A stretch of DNA of 64,000 nucleotides from positions 1-64,000 of the forward strand of contig CANDOC010000007.1 of NCBI GenBank assembly GCA_947387575.1, in the 5' to 3' direction. This DNA comes from Spongorhabdus nitratireducens. Lineage in GTDB: Bacteria > Pseudomonadota > Gammaproteobacteria > Pseudomonadales > Endozoicomonadaceae. Both the position numbers and the translations under genes were made by a program. This document shows, in pieces, positions 51,572-61,210 of the stretch. Numbering within the stretch: the stretch's first letter is position 1; each line of letters opens with the position of its first letter. The notes below the pieces were generated by a model. It worked only from the letters and a program-made list of their open reading frames with translations. It made no database searches and was not told the origin of the DNA.

Positions 51572-51748
51572 AGTGCCCAGGCAGTTGTTTTCGAATATTT
51601 TGGGGGAGTGGATTTTTTCACCCCTTCAAGGCGCAGCGTCGGGAGCGTAGCTGTAGCTACGTGACCCTCGCCAGGAAACAACAGCTGCAACGCTGCAAGG
51701 GTGGAAAAAGACGCCGCCAAAATATTTGAAAATAACTGCCTGGGTACT
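51572..51748. mobile_element. 177-bp palindromic MITE-like element
   Basis: The ends AGTGCCCAGGCAGTTGTTTT... (51572-51603) and its complement at 51717-51748 agree at about 29 of 32 bases. The interior is also an imperfect palindrome around GTAGC-tgta-GCTAC, so the whole element can fold into one long hairpin. It codes for nothing. I see no clear target-site duplication. It lies in the 395-bp gap upstream of hisB. Confidence 0.78.
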
Positions 51749-51861
51749 CGTGCAGTCACGGACTGAATTGCACAGCAGGTGCAGTTATACGCACCAATAC
51801 TTATAATACGCTCCGGCTACACCACCGTAGCTTCACCGCAATGACGCCTGAGAATGCAGCA

Positions 51862-52455
51862 ATGACAACAAGAGAAGCCAGAATCAGTCGCGACACGCTG
51901 GAGACCCAGATCACGGTCAGTGTCAATCTGGACGGAACCGGCCAGTCAAAATTCGATACCGGTGTTCCCTTTCTGGATCACATGATCGACCAGATTGCCC
52001 GCCATGGTCTGATTGACCTCGATATCAAAGCCAATGGTGATCTACATATTGATGCTCACCACACCGTGGAAGATATCGGTATTACTCTGGGTCAGGCATT
52101 CAACAAGGCTGTCGGTGACAAGAAAGGCATCTATCGTTACGGCCACGCCTATGTTCCTCTGGACGAAGCCCTTTCCCGGGTTGTAATCGACTTCTCTGGC
52201 CGTCCCGGGCTGGAATACCATGTGGATTACACCCGTGCCTCCGTTGGTGGATTTGATGTCGATCTGTTCCGGGAGTTCTTCCAGGGGTTTGTGAACCACG
52301 CCGGGGTGTCTCTGCATATCGATAATATCCGTGGCTTCAACACTCACCATCAGGCTGAAACCATTTTCAAGGCTTTCGGCCGGGCACTGCGTATGGCGCT
52401 GGAACGCGACCCCCGCATGGCTGGGCAGATGCCTTCTACCAAAGGCTGTCTGTAA
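51862..52455 (+). CDS. hisB: Imidazoleglycerol-phosphate dehydratase
   Basis: The 197-residue monofunctional HisB has [30 protein letters not shown] and [12 protein letters not shown], the His/Glu manganese ligands. It dehydrates IGP to imidazole-acetol phosphate. ATG 51862 gives the usual length; ATG 51841 in frame would add seven residues, and neither has a clear Shine-Dalgarno. First gene of hisB-hisH-DUF4870-hisF. Confidence 0.94.
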   Translation: MTTREARISRDTLETQITVSVNLDGTGQSKFDTGVPFLDHMIDQIARHGLIDLDIKANGDLHIDAHHTVEDIGITLGQAFNKAVGDKKGIYRYGHAYVPLDEALSRVVIDFSGRPGLEYHVDYTRASVGGFDVDLFREFFQGFVNHAGVSLHIDNIRGFNTHHQAETIFKAFGRALRMALERDPRMAGQMPSTKGCL

Positions 52456-52518
52456 ACGTCAGAATTTTGACACCTTACTTTTGCCACCAAGATGATGTCA
52501 GTGGTCATGGAGCAGTGA

Positions 52519-53154
52519 ATGGAAACGGTAGCAGTCATTGATTACGGCATGGGCAATCTGCACTCTGTCGCCAAGGCGCTGGAGCATTCTGCACCAGCCA
52601 ACACCCGGATCGTTGTTACGCCAGACCCTGATGTTGTGCGTCATGCGGACCGGGTGCTGTTACCTGGCGTGGGTGCAATCCGGGACTGTATGGCCGAAGT
52701 AAAGCGGCTGGGTGTTGATGAGCTGGTTAAGGAAGTAGTGCAACACCGTCCCCTGATGGGCATCTGTGTCGGTATGCAGCTGCTGCTGGAACACAGTGAA
52801 GAAAACGACGGTGTTGATTGCATCGGGCTGTTACCCGGCAAGGTTAAATTCTTTGGCAAAGAGCTACAGGACTCTAACGGGGAACGGCTGAAAGTGCCGC
52901 ATATGGGATGGAGTCAGGTCCACCAGCACCCGCATCAGCTGTGGCAAGATATTCCACAGGACAGCCGGTTCTATTTTGTCCACAGCTATCACGTTCACAG
53001 TGATGAACAACTGGTGGCCGGTGAATGTGAATACGGAGTCGGTTTTCATGCAGCGCTGGCTCGGGATAATATTTTTACTACCCAGTTCCATCCGGAAAAG
53101 AGTGCAACAGTCGGACTGCAGTTACTGGCCAACTTTTTGCGCTGGAAACCATAA
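52519..53154 (+). CDS. hisH: Imidazole glycerol phosphate synthase, glutaminase subunit
   Basis: The 211-residue class I amidotransferase has GMGNLHSV at the start, nucleophile Cys in [11 protein letters not shown] near residue 84, and His-Pro-Glu in FHPEKS near residue 193. It supplies ammonia to HisF. The gap to hisB is 63 bp; a DUF4870 gene follows where hisA normally lies. Confidence 0.95.
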   Translation: METVAVIDYGMGNLHSVAKALEHSAPANTRIVVTPDPDVVRHADRVLLPGVGAIRDCMAEVKRLGVDELVKEVVQHRPLMGICVGMQLLLEHSEENDGVDCIGLLPGKVKFFGKELQDSNGERLKVPHMGWSQVHQHPHQLWQDIPQDSRFYFVHSYHVHSDEQLVAGECEYGVGFHAALARDNIFTTQFHPEKSATVGLQLLANFLRWKP

Positions 53155-53192
53155 CCTGCAGCAATAGCCAACGGAGGCCATCAGCAGAGTAA

Positions 53193-53594
53193 ATGAGCGA
53201 TCCCTCTTTCAATAACAAGAAGAATACCGGCTTTCCGGAAAATCTTATGAATCGAGATAATCGGGACAGTCTCAACCTGGCCATGCTGGCACACTTTCTC
53301 GGCATGCTCTGCCTGCTGGCTCCGCCGTTCAATATTATTTGTCCGCTGGTGATCTGGCTGTTTAAACGGAATGACGATCCCTATATCGAGTTCCATGCCC
53401 GTGAAGCCCTGAACTTTCAGATCACTCTGGCGATTGCCGGATTCGTATTCTCGATTCTGGCCTTCCTGTTTATCGGATTTATTCTGATGGGCTTCCTGGC
53501 TCTGTTTGCACTGATATTCGGGATTCGGGCTTCCCTCAAAGCCAGCCGTAACGAGTTTTATCAATATCCTTTCACGCTCCGATTCGTGAAATAG
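53193..53594 (+). CDS. DUF4870 membrane protein between hisH and hisF
   Basis: This 133-residue protein has three to four hydrophobic helices and the DUF4870 signature LAMLAHFLGMLCLLAPPFNIICPLVIWLFKRNDDPYIEFHAREALNFQ (HAREALNFQ is diagnostic). Function unknown; Tic20-like fold is often suggested. It sits 38 bp after hisH and 18 bp before hisF, in the slot usually taken by hisA. Confidence 0.88.
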   Translation: MSDPSFNNKKNTGFPENLMNRDNRDSLNLAMLAHFLGMLCLLAPPFNIICPLVIWLFKRNDDPYIEFHAREALNFQITLAIAGFVFSILAFLFIGFILMGFLALFALIFGIRASLKASRNEFYQYPFTLRFVK

Positions 53595-53612
53595 AAGTAG
53601 CAGGAGATCACC

Positions 53613-54386
53613 ATGGGACTGGCCAAGCGCATTATTCCCTGCCTCGATGTGGATCAGGGGCGTGTTGTAAAAGGTGTCCAGTTTGTGGATATCCGTGATG
53701 CCGGTGACCCGGTCGAAGTAGCTCGGCGTTACAATGACCAGGGCGCGGATGAAATTACCTTTCTGGATATCACCGCCAGTCACGAAGACCGGGACACCAT
53801 GGTTCATACCGTGGAACGTATGGCCAGTGAAGTATTTATTCCGCTGACCGTTGGCGGCGGTATTCGCAAGGTCGAAGATATTCGCACCATGCTGAATGCC
53901 GGTGCAGATAAGGTAAGCATCAATACTGCAGCCATCTTTAATCCGGAAATTGTGCGGGAGTCAGCCGAACGGTTCGGCTCTCAATGCATTGTGGTTGCAA
54001 TCGATGCCAAGAAAGTCAGTCAGCCGGGAGAACTGGATCGCTGGGAGATCTTTACCCACGGTGGCCGCAAGCCGACCGGACTGGATGCCATCGAATGGGC
54101 GATCAAAATGGATCAGCTGGGTGCCGGTGAAATCCTGTTGACCAGCATGGATCAGGATGGTGTTAAAAACGGCTACGATATTGGCGTCACCCGCGCTATC
54201 AGCGAAGCCGTCGGCATTCCGGTGATTGCTTCAGGTGGTGCAGGAAACCTGGATCATCTGGTAGAAGGTATAAAAGAAGGCAAGGCTGATGCGGTGCTGG
54301 CAGCCAGTATTTTTCACTTTGGCGAGTATTCGATTCAGGAAGCCAAACAGTATATGGCTGACCGCGGGATCGAGATGAGAATCTGA
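53613..54386 (+). CDS. hisF: Imidazole glycerol phosphate synthase, cyclase subunit
   Basis: The 257-residue TIM barrel has [22 protein letters not shown] (Asp11 catalytic), FLDITAS, VGGGIRK, DAKK and second catalytic Asp in [13 protein letters not shown]. With HisH it makes IGP and AICAR. A GGAG-type Shine-Dalgarno precedes the ATG. It ends in a bidirectional terminator. Confidence 0.96.
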   Translation: MGLAKRIIPCLDVDQGRVVKGVQFVDIRDAGDPVEVARRYNDQGADEITFLDITASHEDRDTMVHTVERMASEVFIPLTVGGGIRKVEDIRTMLNAGADKVSINTAAIFNPEIVRESAERFGSQCIVVAIDAKKVSQPGELDRWEIFTHGGRKPTGLDAIEWAIKMDQLGAGEILLTSMDQDGVKNGYDIGVTRAISEAVGIPVIASGGAGNLDHLVEGIKEGKADAVLAASIFHFGEYSIQEAKQYMADRGIEMRI

Positions 54387-54387
54387 A

Positions 54388-54423
54388 AATTAAAAAGCAG
54401 GGCTAATGCCCTGCTTTTTAATT
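54388..54423. terminator. Bidirectional terminator between hisF and yaaA
   Basis: AATTAAAAAGCAGGGC and GCCCTGCTTTTTAATT, 4-base loop: a perfect 16-bp stem with A and T runs. Confidence 0.95.
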
Positions 54424-54428
54424 CGACA

Positions 54429-55199
54429 TTACGCCTTGCGCACAAATACCCACTCTTTATCAGAGCTCATGGCTTCGTTGTACTGATAGCCATCGGTATC
54501 AAACTCTTTCAAACCTTCCGGATCAGTAATCTGGTTATCAATCATGTAGCGGCACATCATGCCCCGCGCCTTTTTGGCATAGAAGCTGATAATTTTGTAC
54601 TGGCCGTTTTTCCAATCCTTGAAAACCGGAGTGATAATTTCACCCTTAATGTCTTTGGCTTTAACCGCTTTGAAATATTCATTGGAAGCCAGGTTAATCA
54701 GCATATCACTGCCTGAAGCCTTCAGATCCTTGTTGACCAGACCGGTAATAATGCTGCCCCAAAAAGCGTACAGATCCTTGCCCCGGGTATTTCCCATTTT
54801 GGTACCCATTTCCAGTCGGTAAGCCTGCATCAGATCCAGCGGACGCAGCAAACCATACAAACCGGACAGAATACGCAGATGCTGCTGGGCAAAGGCAAAC
54901 TCATCGGCACCCAGAGTTTCAGCATCCAGCCCGGTATAAACATCGCCTTTGAATGCCAGTACCGCCTGCTTGGCATTGTCTTTATTGAAAGGGCGGGACC
55001 AGGTCTCAAACCGGGCTGCATTGAGCTGCCCCAGTTTGTCACTGATTTTCATCAGGCTGCTGATATCAGCCGGCGCCAGTTTGCGTGCTTCTTCAATCAA
55101 CAACTCTGATTCATCCAGCAGTCTTGGCTGGGTTGATTTGGCAATAACCGGTGCGGTTTCATAATCGAGAGTCTTGGCAGGAGAAATAACAGCCAGCAT
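54429..55199 (-). CDS. yaaA: Peroxide stress protein YaaA
   Basis: The 256-residue protein begins [14 protein letters not shown] and has [28 protein letters not shown] and [15 protein letters not shown], all diagnostic. YaaA lowers free iron during peroxide stress. The start at 55199 agrees with E. coli; upstream in-frame codons are not conserved. Confidence 0.95.
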   Translation of the reverse strand: MLAVISPAKTLDYETAPVIAKSTQPRLLDESELLIEEARKLAPADISSLMKISDKLGQLNAARFETWSRPFNKDNAKQAVLAFKGDVYTGLDAETLGADEFAFAQQHLRILSGLYGLLRPLDLMQAYRLEMGTKMGNTRGKDLYAFWGSIITGLVNKDLKASGSDMLINLASNEYFKAVKAKDIKGEIITPVFKDWKNGQYKIISFYAKKARGMMCRYMIDNQITDPEGLKEFDTDGYQYNEAMSSDKEWVFVRKA

Positions 55200-55324
55200 G
55201 TTGTTTGCTCTATATCTGTTTGTGTTTGATGTCATCATAGCGTGGGCAGCTGTTTCGAGTACACTTGCCACAGCATCAATAATTTCTATTCCCCTGATAG
55301 ATATAGATACAGGATGGTTGCGTT

Positions 55325-55759
55325 ATGCGTCTGATTTCACTGCTGGCCTTCAGCCTGCTGATAACCGGCTGCACCATGATGCAGTCAAAGCCCAGCTTCG
55401 ATTTTAAGCAGGTCACCTCGGCAACCTGGCAGCTGGAAAGTATCAATGACAAGCCGGCAATGGAGCCCACCAGAAGCCGACTGGTGTTTGATGCCGGTAC
55501 CGGTCGCCTGTCAGGCCGCAGCTGTAACAGTTTCTTTGGTAGCTATGACCGGGAAAAAACAGGGGCGGATCAGGAGTCCGGCATGCTGACGATTAAAATT
55601 GGCGGCACAACCCGAATGGCCTGCAAATCCAACCTGATGCAGGAAGAGCAAAAACTGTTCACCCAGCTGGAACACACCCGGCGTTTTGAGATCCGTGGCA
55701 ACAAGTTATATCTGTTTGGCAATGACGGTGAAGTTCTGATCTACAGCAAAAAGAAATAG
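55325..55759 (+). CDS. META-domain lipoprotein (HslJ-like)
   Basis: The 144-residue product has a lipobox LITGC (lipidated Cys16) and a META domain: TWQLESINDKPA, LSGRSCNSFFGSYD and TRMACKSNLMQEEQKLF. META proteins such as HslJ are linked to novobiocin resistance and heat shock, with unclear mechanism. It lies divergent from yaaA and upstream of yheS. Confidence 0.86.
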   Translation: MRLISLLAFSLLITGCTMMQSKPSFDFKQVTSATWQLESINDKPAMEPTRSRLVFDAGTGRLSGRSCNSFFGSYDREKTGADQESGMLTIKIGGTTRMACKSNLMQEEQKLFTQLEHTRRFEIRGNKLYLFGNDGEVLIYSKKK

Positions 55760-55823
55760 TCCCGCTCATGCTTGCCGGCCAAGTCTGAAGCTATAAAATG
55801 GCCGCTTCACTGAAGGGTCATCC

Positions 55824-57740
55824 ATGATTAGGTTAGAGCAAGTCAATCTGCAACGTTCCGGCAACTACCTGCTGGAGTCTGTTTCCCTGACACTGAAGCC
55901 CGGTTACAAAATCGGGCTGGTCGGTGCCAATGGCTGTGGCAAGTCCACGCTGCTGGCACTGATCCGTGGCGAGCTACAGCCGGACCGGGGCGATGTTGTG
56001 GTCAGTCGCGGCCAGCGCATTGCTCATATGGCACAGGAAGTAGAGCATCTTGAACGTTCGGCGATTGATTTTGTACTGGATGGCGATACCGAATTGCGCC
56101 GGATCCAGAATGAACTGGCCGCAGCCGAAGCCAGCGGTGATCACAATCTGAGCGCCACGCTTCATACCCGACTGGCAGACCACGACGGCTATACCGCTGA
56201 AAGCCGTGCTGCGCGACTACTGAATGGTCTCGGCTTTAAACAGGAGCAACTGGGACTACCAACCCGCAGTTTCTCCGGTGGCTGGCGGATGCGTCTGAAT
56301 CTGGCCAAAGCTTTGATGATGCCGTCTGATATTCTGCTGCTGGACGAGCCCACCAACCACCTGGATCTGGATGCCATTCTCTGGTTGCAACAGTGGCTGA
56401 AGCAGTACCCAGGTACTCTGGTTGTTATTTCTCACGACCGGGATTTTATGGATGACGTAATCGACCATACGATCCATATTGAACACCGTCAGGCATTCCT
56501 TTACAGCGGTAACTACTCTGCCTTTGAACGCCAGCGTGCAGAGCGTCTGGCACTGCAGCAGTCTGCTTACGAAAAACAACAACGTCAGCGCGCTCATCTG
56601 GAACAGTTTATTCGCCGCTTCAAGGCCAAGGCGACCAAAGCCAAACAGGCCCAGAGTCGTGTTAAAGCCCTGAGCAAACTGGAAGATCTGGCACCAGCCC
56701 ACATTGACTCCCCGTTCAATTTCACCATCCCGGAAGCGGATAAAACCTCTTCACCACTGATGCATCTGGAGAAAGCCGGTGTCGGTTATGGTGATGTTTC
56801 CATTCTGCATAACATCACCCTGAATATTCAGCCTGGTGACCGGATTGCTCTGCTCGGCCCCAACGGGGCCGGTAAATCCACCCTGATTCGTGCGCTGGCC
56901 GGAGAAACCCGACTGATCAGTGGCAAACGTGTTGACGGCGAACATCTGTCTATTGGCTACTTTGCCCAGCACCAGCTGGAAACACTGGACAGCAACGCCA
57001 GTCCAATGCTGCATCTGCAACGCCTGAGTCCGGATGCCCGGGAACAAACCCTGCGTGACTTTCTCGGCGGCTTTGATTTTCATGGTGATCAAGCCACTGA
57101 CAGCATCGCCAGCTTCTCCGGCGGCGAAAAAGCCCGACTCGCGCTGGCACTGATTGCATGGCAAAAGCCCAACCTATTGCTGTTGGACGAACCGACCAAC
57201 CACCTGGATCTGGAAATGCGGTTGGCACTGACACTGGCACTGCAATCCTTTGAAGGCGCAATGATTCTGGTATCACACGATCGTCACCTGATTCGCAGTA
57301 CCGTTGATTCCCTCTACCTTGTTCACAATGGCCGGATGGATGAATTTACCGGTGATCTGGATGAATACTCCAGCTGGCTGGAAGAACAACGGCGGGAGCA
57401 GCGCAAGCAGGAAACGGTTGAAGCCGAACCAGCAGCCAAGCTCGACAGTGCCGCTGATCGCAAAGCCCGTAAACAGAAAGAAGCTGAAATTCGTCGTAAG
57501 CTGAGTCCGCTTAAACGCAATGCCGACAAGCTGGAGCAGCAGCTGGAAAAGGTTCAGGAAAAACTGGCAAGCGTGGAAGAAGCGCTGTCTTCATCTGATA
57601 TCTATCAGGATGAAAACAAGGACAAGTTAAAAGCGCTGCTGGCCGACCAGACCGAACTCAAGCGTCAGGAAGAAGAAACCGAAGAAAGCTGGATGGAAGC
57701 CATGGAGGCTTACGAAGAACTTAAGGCAGAACTGGAATAA
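55824..57740 (+). CDS. yheS: ABC-F ATPase YheS
   Basis: The 638-residue soluble protein has two ABC modules: Walker A GANGCGKST and GPNGAGKST, signatures FSGGW and FSGGE, and Walker B ILLLDEPTNHLDL and LLLLDEPTNHLDL. A linker with FIRRFKAKATKAKQAQSR and a C-terminal coiled coil follow. ABC-F factors act at the ribosomal E site to relieve stalling. Gene is single and ends in a terminator. Confidence 0.94.
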   Translation: MIRLEQVNLQRSGNYLLESVSLTLKPGYKIGLVGANGCGKSTLLALIRGELQPDRGDVVVSRGQRIAHMAQEVEHLERSAIDFVLDGDTELRRIQNELAAAEASGDHNLSATLHTRLADHDGYTAESRAARLLNGLGFKQEQLGLPTRSFSGGWRMRLNLAKALMMPSDILLLDEPTNHLDLDAILWLQQWLKQYPGTLVVISHDRDFMDDVIDHTIHIEHRQAFLYSGNYSAFERQRAERLALQQSAYEKQQRQRAHLEQFIRRFKAKATKAKQAQSRVKALSKLEDLAPAHIDSPFNFTIPEADKTSSPLMHLEKAGVGYGDVSILHNITLNIQPGDRIALLGPNGAGKSTLIRALAGETRLISGKRVDGEHLSIGYFAQHQLETLDSNASPMLHLQRLSPDAREQTLRDFLGGFDFHGDQATDSIASFSGGEKARLALALIAWQKPNLLLLDEPTNHLDLEMRLALTLALQSFEGAMILVSHDRHLIRSTVDSLYLVHNGRMDEFTGDLDEYSSWLEEQRREQRKQETVEAEPAAKLDSAADRKARKQKEAEIRRKLSPLKRNADKLEQQLEKVQEKLASVEEALSSSDIYQDENKDKLKALLADQTELKRQEEETEESWMEAMEAYEELKAELE

Positions 57741-57754
57741 ATACCCTGAAAATC

Positions 57755-57782
57755 AAACAGGCAGGTTAAAACCTGCCTGTTT
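57755..57782. terminator. Terminator of yheS
   Basis: AAACAGGCAGGT and ACCTGCCTGTTT, 4-base loop; the A/T flanks allow use from both sides. Confidence 0.9.
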
Positions 57783-57823
57783 ACCAGTCATTCATGTTGG
57801 AAGGTCAGACTGGAAACTGACTT

Positions 57824-58078
57824 TCAAACAGCTTCAGCTTCCTCAATACCTTCTACATCTTCAACTTCGGCCAGTTCTTCGGGAAGGGTGTCCAGTTTTC
57901 CCAGCAGGCTGGCAACACGGTCACCCCAGGCCTGCAGCTCTGCACGCAGTTCAGCGTTCTCTGCGGCCATACGCTCGTTGGCATCACGCAGTTCTTCCAT
58001 TTCCATTTTCTGGAGGCTGATAGTATCAACAGCGTTCTGGATTTTGTTTTCCAGCTGGGTCAAGGTTTCAATCGACAT
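57824..58078 (-). CDS. zapB: Cell division protein ZapB-like coiled coil
   Basis: The 84-residue protein is a single coiled coil (SIETLTQLENKIQNAVDTIS... LRDANERMAAENAELRAELQ) with an acidic tail, matching ZapB/TIGR02449. ZapB links the Z ring to MatP. ATG 58078 is six bases beyond AGGGG, while ATG 58084 abuts it. Confidence 0.82.
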   Translation of the reverse strand: MSIETLTQLENKIQNAVDTISLQKMEMEELRDANERMAAENAELRAELQAWGDRVASLLGKLDTLPEELAEVEDVEGIEEAEAV

Positions 58079-58526
58079 GGTCATCCCCTATGCAGAATTC
58101 TGTTCCGTGAATATAAAGCCCTAACGGATCGCTATTATAGTGCGCTGCTCATACCCTGACTATGCAACTGCAAGCCAAAAGCGCGGGATCACAAGAGCCG
58201 TGTACATTACGTCAGTAATATTCTTTCTAACACACCCGCAACAGTAATCAATAACCGGTTCGGGCAATTTTCGAGTTATTGACAATTGACGGTCATTTCC
58301 GAGGAAAAAAACGTGCAATGCCCAGAATGTCTATACTTCAGATAACGCAGTAGTATGGTGAAGATGGACGCAAAAGCAGCTTGCTCTACCAACAGGCTGT
58401 ACGACCAAGTTAAACAACAGCTTTCTGGTATCTCTGCATCATAAATGTCCACGTACCACCATACATCCGATTCACAAGGAGATTTTTTTCACCCGCTTCG
58501 ACTCACCGTTCAAGGAGTGCAGCCCC
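58079..58526. other. Largely non-coding interval (448 bp)
   Basis: It lies between zapB (leftward) and a small rightward gene. A 29-codon reading frame at 58355-58444 (MVKMDAKAACSTNRLYDQ...) has no Shine-Dalgarno. A GGACGCAAA string at 58367 recalls a c-di-GMP riboswitch but the required stems are missing. No firm feature. Confidence 0.35.
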
Positions 58527-58769
58527 ATGACGGCTACGAGCTCTTGTCCGAAAATAATTTCCCGGCTCAACGTCAAAGACGAAGCCTTGAGGGCCTTCTA
58601 TATTTCGCTCGTAAAAAATCAAAGTGTTGATGATTATATTTCTGCCCGTCGTCTTCATTTTTCCTCACACCAGATAGAAAGTATTTTCCTTAATCACTAT
58701 CTGGCTCTGACGGAGCTGATTCTCGATCGCTGCAGTCCGGCTGATCCGACAGTTCCTTCCCTGCACTAA
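58527..58769 (+). CDS. Small hypothetical protein
   Basis: The 80-residue product begins MTATSSCPKIISRLNVKDEAL, has the helical LRAFYISLVKNQSVDDYISARRLHF and ends DPTVPSLH. AAGGAG lies nine bases before the ATG. No family is recognised. An overlapping frame at 58445 lacks a ribosome site. Confidence 0.5.
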   Translation: MTATSSCPKIISRLNVKDEALRAFYISLVKNQSVDDYISARRLHFSSHQIESIFLNHYLALTELILDRCSPADPTVPSLH

Positions 58770-58892
58770 AGCCTGCTGTTTGCCGGTGTTTTCTGCCCGG
58801 TAACCGCTTTTACTGGTCATTGCATTACTGACAAGCCCGAGGCTTACCGATACACTCAGCGGCCAAGCAAGAATAATATAACCGCGTTACCT

Positions 58893-60041
58893 ATGCCGGA
58901 GTTCATACCAGAAGATTCAGTCGGGATCGTTACACCCCAGCATCTGCATTTCTCCGAGCCACTTGAACTCAAGTGCGGGAAGGTGCTGCCGGGTTACAAC
59001 CTGATGATTGAAACCTATGGCCAGCTTAACAGTGACCATTCCAATGCTGTGCTGATCTGCCATGCCCTGACGGGTGATCATCATGCGGCCGGCTATCACC
59101 GCATGGAAGATCGCAAGCCCGGATGGTGGGATGTTGCCATCGGCCCGGGCAAAGCCATTGATACCAACCGCTTGTTTGTGGTTTGCCTGAATAACCTGGG
59201 AGGCTGCAAGGGTTCTTCCGGTCCGTCCGATACCAATCCGGTGAATGGCCTGCCCTGGGGACCGGAGTTTCCACTGATAACAGTTGATGACTGGGTTGAA
59301 ACCCAGGCCCGGCTGGCAGACAGACTCGGAATCCAGCAGTGGGCCGCTGTTGTTGGCGGCAGTCTCGGCGGCATGCAGACACTGCAGTGGGCTATTACCT
59401 ACCCTGACCGGTTAAAACATGCGGTCGCGATTGCCACTGCACCAAAACTGTCAGCCCAGAATATTGCCTTCAACGAAGTTGCCCGTCAGGCCATCATGAG
59501 CGATGAAGCCTTTCATGACGGCCACTATCAGGCCAAAGGTACTATCCCCAAAAAAGGGCTGATGCTGGCACGCATGGTGGGTCATATCACTTATCTGTCC
59601 GATGATGCCATGCGACAGAAATTCGGTCGCGAGCTGCGTGCCGGCAATCTGAATTTTGATTTCAGTGCTGAGTTCCAGGTTGAAAGCTATCTGCGGTATC
59701 AGGGTGAAAACTTCTCCAGCCGGTTTGATGCCAACAGCTATCTGCTGATGACCAAGGCACTGGATTACTTCGATCCGGCAGCGGCTTATAACGACAGCCT
59801 GGCCGCAGCGCTGAGTTCAACTGCCGCCAAATTTATGGTGATGTCCTTCACTACCGACTGGCGCTTCTCCCCCGAACGCTCACGGGAAATTGTAGATGCC
59901 CTGCTGGCTGCCGGCAAAGATGTCAGTTATCTGGAGATTGATGCCCCTCAGGGTCACGATGCCTTCCTGATGGATATTCCCCGTTATACCGAGGGTCTGA
60001 AAATCTATATGGATCGGGTAGCAAGGGAGGCTGGCTGCTGA
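58893..60041 (+). CDS. metX: Homoserine O-acyltransferase MetX
   Basis: The 382-residue alpha/beta-hydrolase-fold enzyme has [25 protein letters not shown], nucleophile Ser in [14 protein letters not shown] and the catalytic His in [10 protein letters not shown]. It acylates homoserine at the start of methionine synthesis; whether acetyl or succinyl is used cannot be judged safely here. metW overlaps by one base (TGATG). No Shine-Dalgarno is obvious. Confidence 0.94.
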   Translation: MPEFIPEDSVGIVTPQHLHFSEPLELKCGKVLPGYNLMIETYGQLNSDHSNAVLICHALTGDHHAAGYHRMEDRKPGWWDVAIGPGKAIDTNRLFVVCLNNLGGCKGSSGPSDTNPVNGLPWGPEFPLITVDDWVETQARLADRLGIQQWAAVVGGSLGGMQTLQWAITYPDRLKHAVAIATAPKLSAQNIAFNEVARQAIMSDEAFHDGHYQAKGTIPKKGLMLARMVGHITYLSDDAMRQKFGRELRAGNLNFDFSAEFQVESYLRYQGENFSSRFDANSYLLMTKALDYFDPAAAYNDSLAAALSSTAAKFMVMSFTTDWRFSPERSREIVDALLAAGKDVSYLEIDAPQGHDAFLMDIPRYTEGLKIYMDRVAREAGC

Positions 60042-60643
60042 TGCGTAGCGATTTCGAAAGTATTATTCCCTGGATTCAGTCGGAATCACGGGTACTGGAT
60101 CTGGCCTGCGGTGACGGCAAGCTGCTCGACACCCTCAAAAAACAACGCCAGATCAGCGGTTACGGACTCGAAATTAATCCTGACAATATCGCAGCCTGTG
60201 TTAAACGGGGCGTGAATGTTATTGAACAGAACCTGGACAAGGGGCTGGGCAATTTCAGCGATAACAGCTTCGACACCGTGATCATGACCCAGGCATTGCA
60301 GGCGCTGAAGTATCCACATCTGGTGATGGATGAAATGTTGCGGGTCGGACGGGAATGTATTGTCACCTTCCCTAATTTTGGTCACTGGCGCTGCCGGCTT
60401 TATCTGGCAATGAACGGCAAGATGCCGGTCTCCAAGTTTATGCCCTACAGCTGGTATGATACGCCCAATATTCACTTCTGTACTTTCAGGGATTTTGAAG
60501 CGCTGTGTCACAGTCGCAACTGGCAGGTACTGGACCGCCTGGTTGTTGACCAGTCTCACCAGGGGCATTGGCTGACCAAACGCTGGCCCAATATGCTCGG
60601 CGAGATTGCGATTTATCGCCTGACTCAGCAGAGCCCTAAGTAA
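60041..60643 (+). CDS. metW: Methionine biosynthesis protein MetW
   Basis: The 200-residue methyltransferase-fold protein has the AdoMet loop VLDLACGDGKLLDTL and MTQALQALKYPHLVMDEMLRVG. MetW is required with MetX in pseudomonads, likely as an activator of it. The start overlaps the metX stop by one base. Confidence 0.94.
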   Translation: MRSDFESIIPWIQSESRVLDLACGDGKLLDTLKKQRQISGYGLEINPDNIAACVKRGVNVIEQNLDKGLGNFSDNSFDTVIMTQALQALKYPHLVMDEMLRVGRECIVTFPNFGHWRCRLYLAMNGKMPVSKFMPYSWYDTPNIHFCTFRDFEALCHSRNWQVLDRLVVDQSHQGHWLTKRWPNMLGEIAIYRLTQQSPK

Positions 60644-60671
60644 AAACTCAAACTGATTTCAGGAATTATTA

Positions 60672-61187
60672 ATGCTCATGCAGTCATTTTTTAGAAGACA
60701 TCTCAAAAAAGTCTGCGGCCTGATGCTGCTCACCAGCTTCATCGCTCTGACCGGCTGCAAGGAATCTCGCCGGGAAGCACTGGAGGCGGAAGTTCATCAG
60801 GGTGATGACCAAACCACTAAAACCTTTGGTGAGTACACTGTTCACTACAAGGCTTTCAACAGTACCTTCCTGCAACCGGACGTTGCTTCCGTTTATGGTT
60901 TTGAGCGTAATCCAAAAAAAGGACTGCTGAACGTAGCCATTTTAAGAGACAATAAAACTGGCACTAAGGCTGTTGAGGCCAAATTTGTAGCCCACGCTGT
61001 CAGTCTGGCCGGGCAAACAGAAAAGCTGGAATTCAAAAAGATCGATGAAGGCGACGCTATTTACTATCTGGCACCGTTCACGTTCTTTAATGAAGAAGTG
61101 CTAAAATTCACCGTCGATGCCCACCCGGAAACCGCCCCGGCTGAGAAATTCACGGTTAAATTCCAGCAGAAATTCTATCAAGATTAA
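60672..61187 (+). CDS. DUF4426 lipoprotein
   Basis: The 171-residue product has lipobox LTGC (Cys29) and a DUF4426 domain (YTVHYKAFNSTFLQPDVASVYGFERNPKKGLLNVAI). It is a conserved unknown between metW and rdgB in Pseudomonas-type genomes, as here. Function is not known. Confidence 0.85.
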   Translation: MLMQSFFRRHLKKVCGLMLLTSFIALTGCKESRREALEAEVHQGDDQTTKTFGEYTVHYKAFNSTFLQPDVASVYGFERNPKKGLLNVAILRDNKTGTKAVEAKFVAHAVSLAGQTEKLEFKKIDEGDAIYYLAPFTFFNEEVLKFTVDAHPETAPAEKFTVKFQQKFYQD

Positions 61188-61210
61188 TTCCCAGGATTCA
61201 CAAGACTCTT

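Noticed and set aside
58355-58410. GGACGCAAA string resembling a c-di-GMP (GEMM) riboswitch
   Set aside because: The preceding GGCAAA element, the paired tetraloop stem and the downstream receptor stem are not present; only a short GCAA/TTGC hairpin can be drawn.
58445-58630. 61-codon frame overlapping the small hypothetical gene
   Set aside because: No Shine-Dalgarno; the 58527 frame has AAGGAG at good distance.
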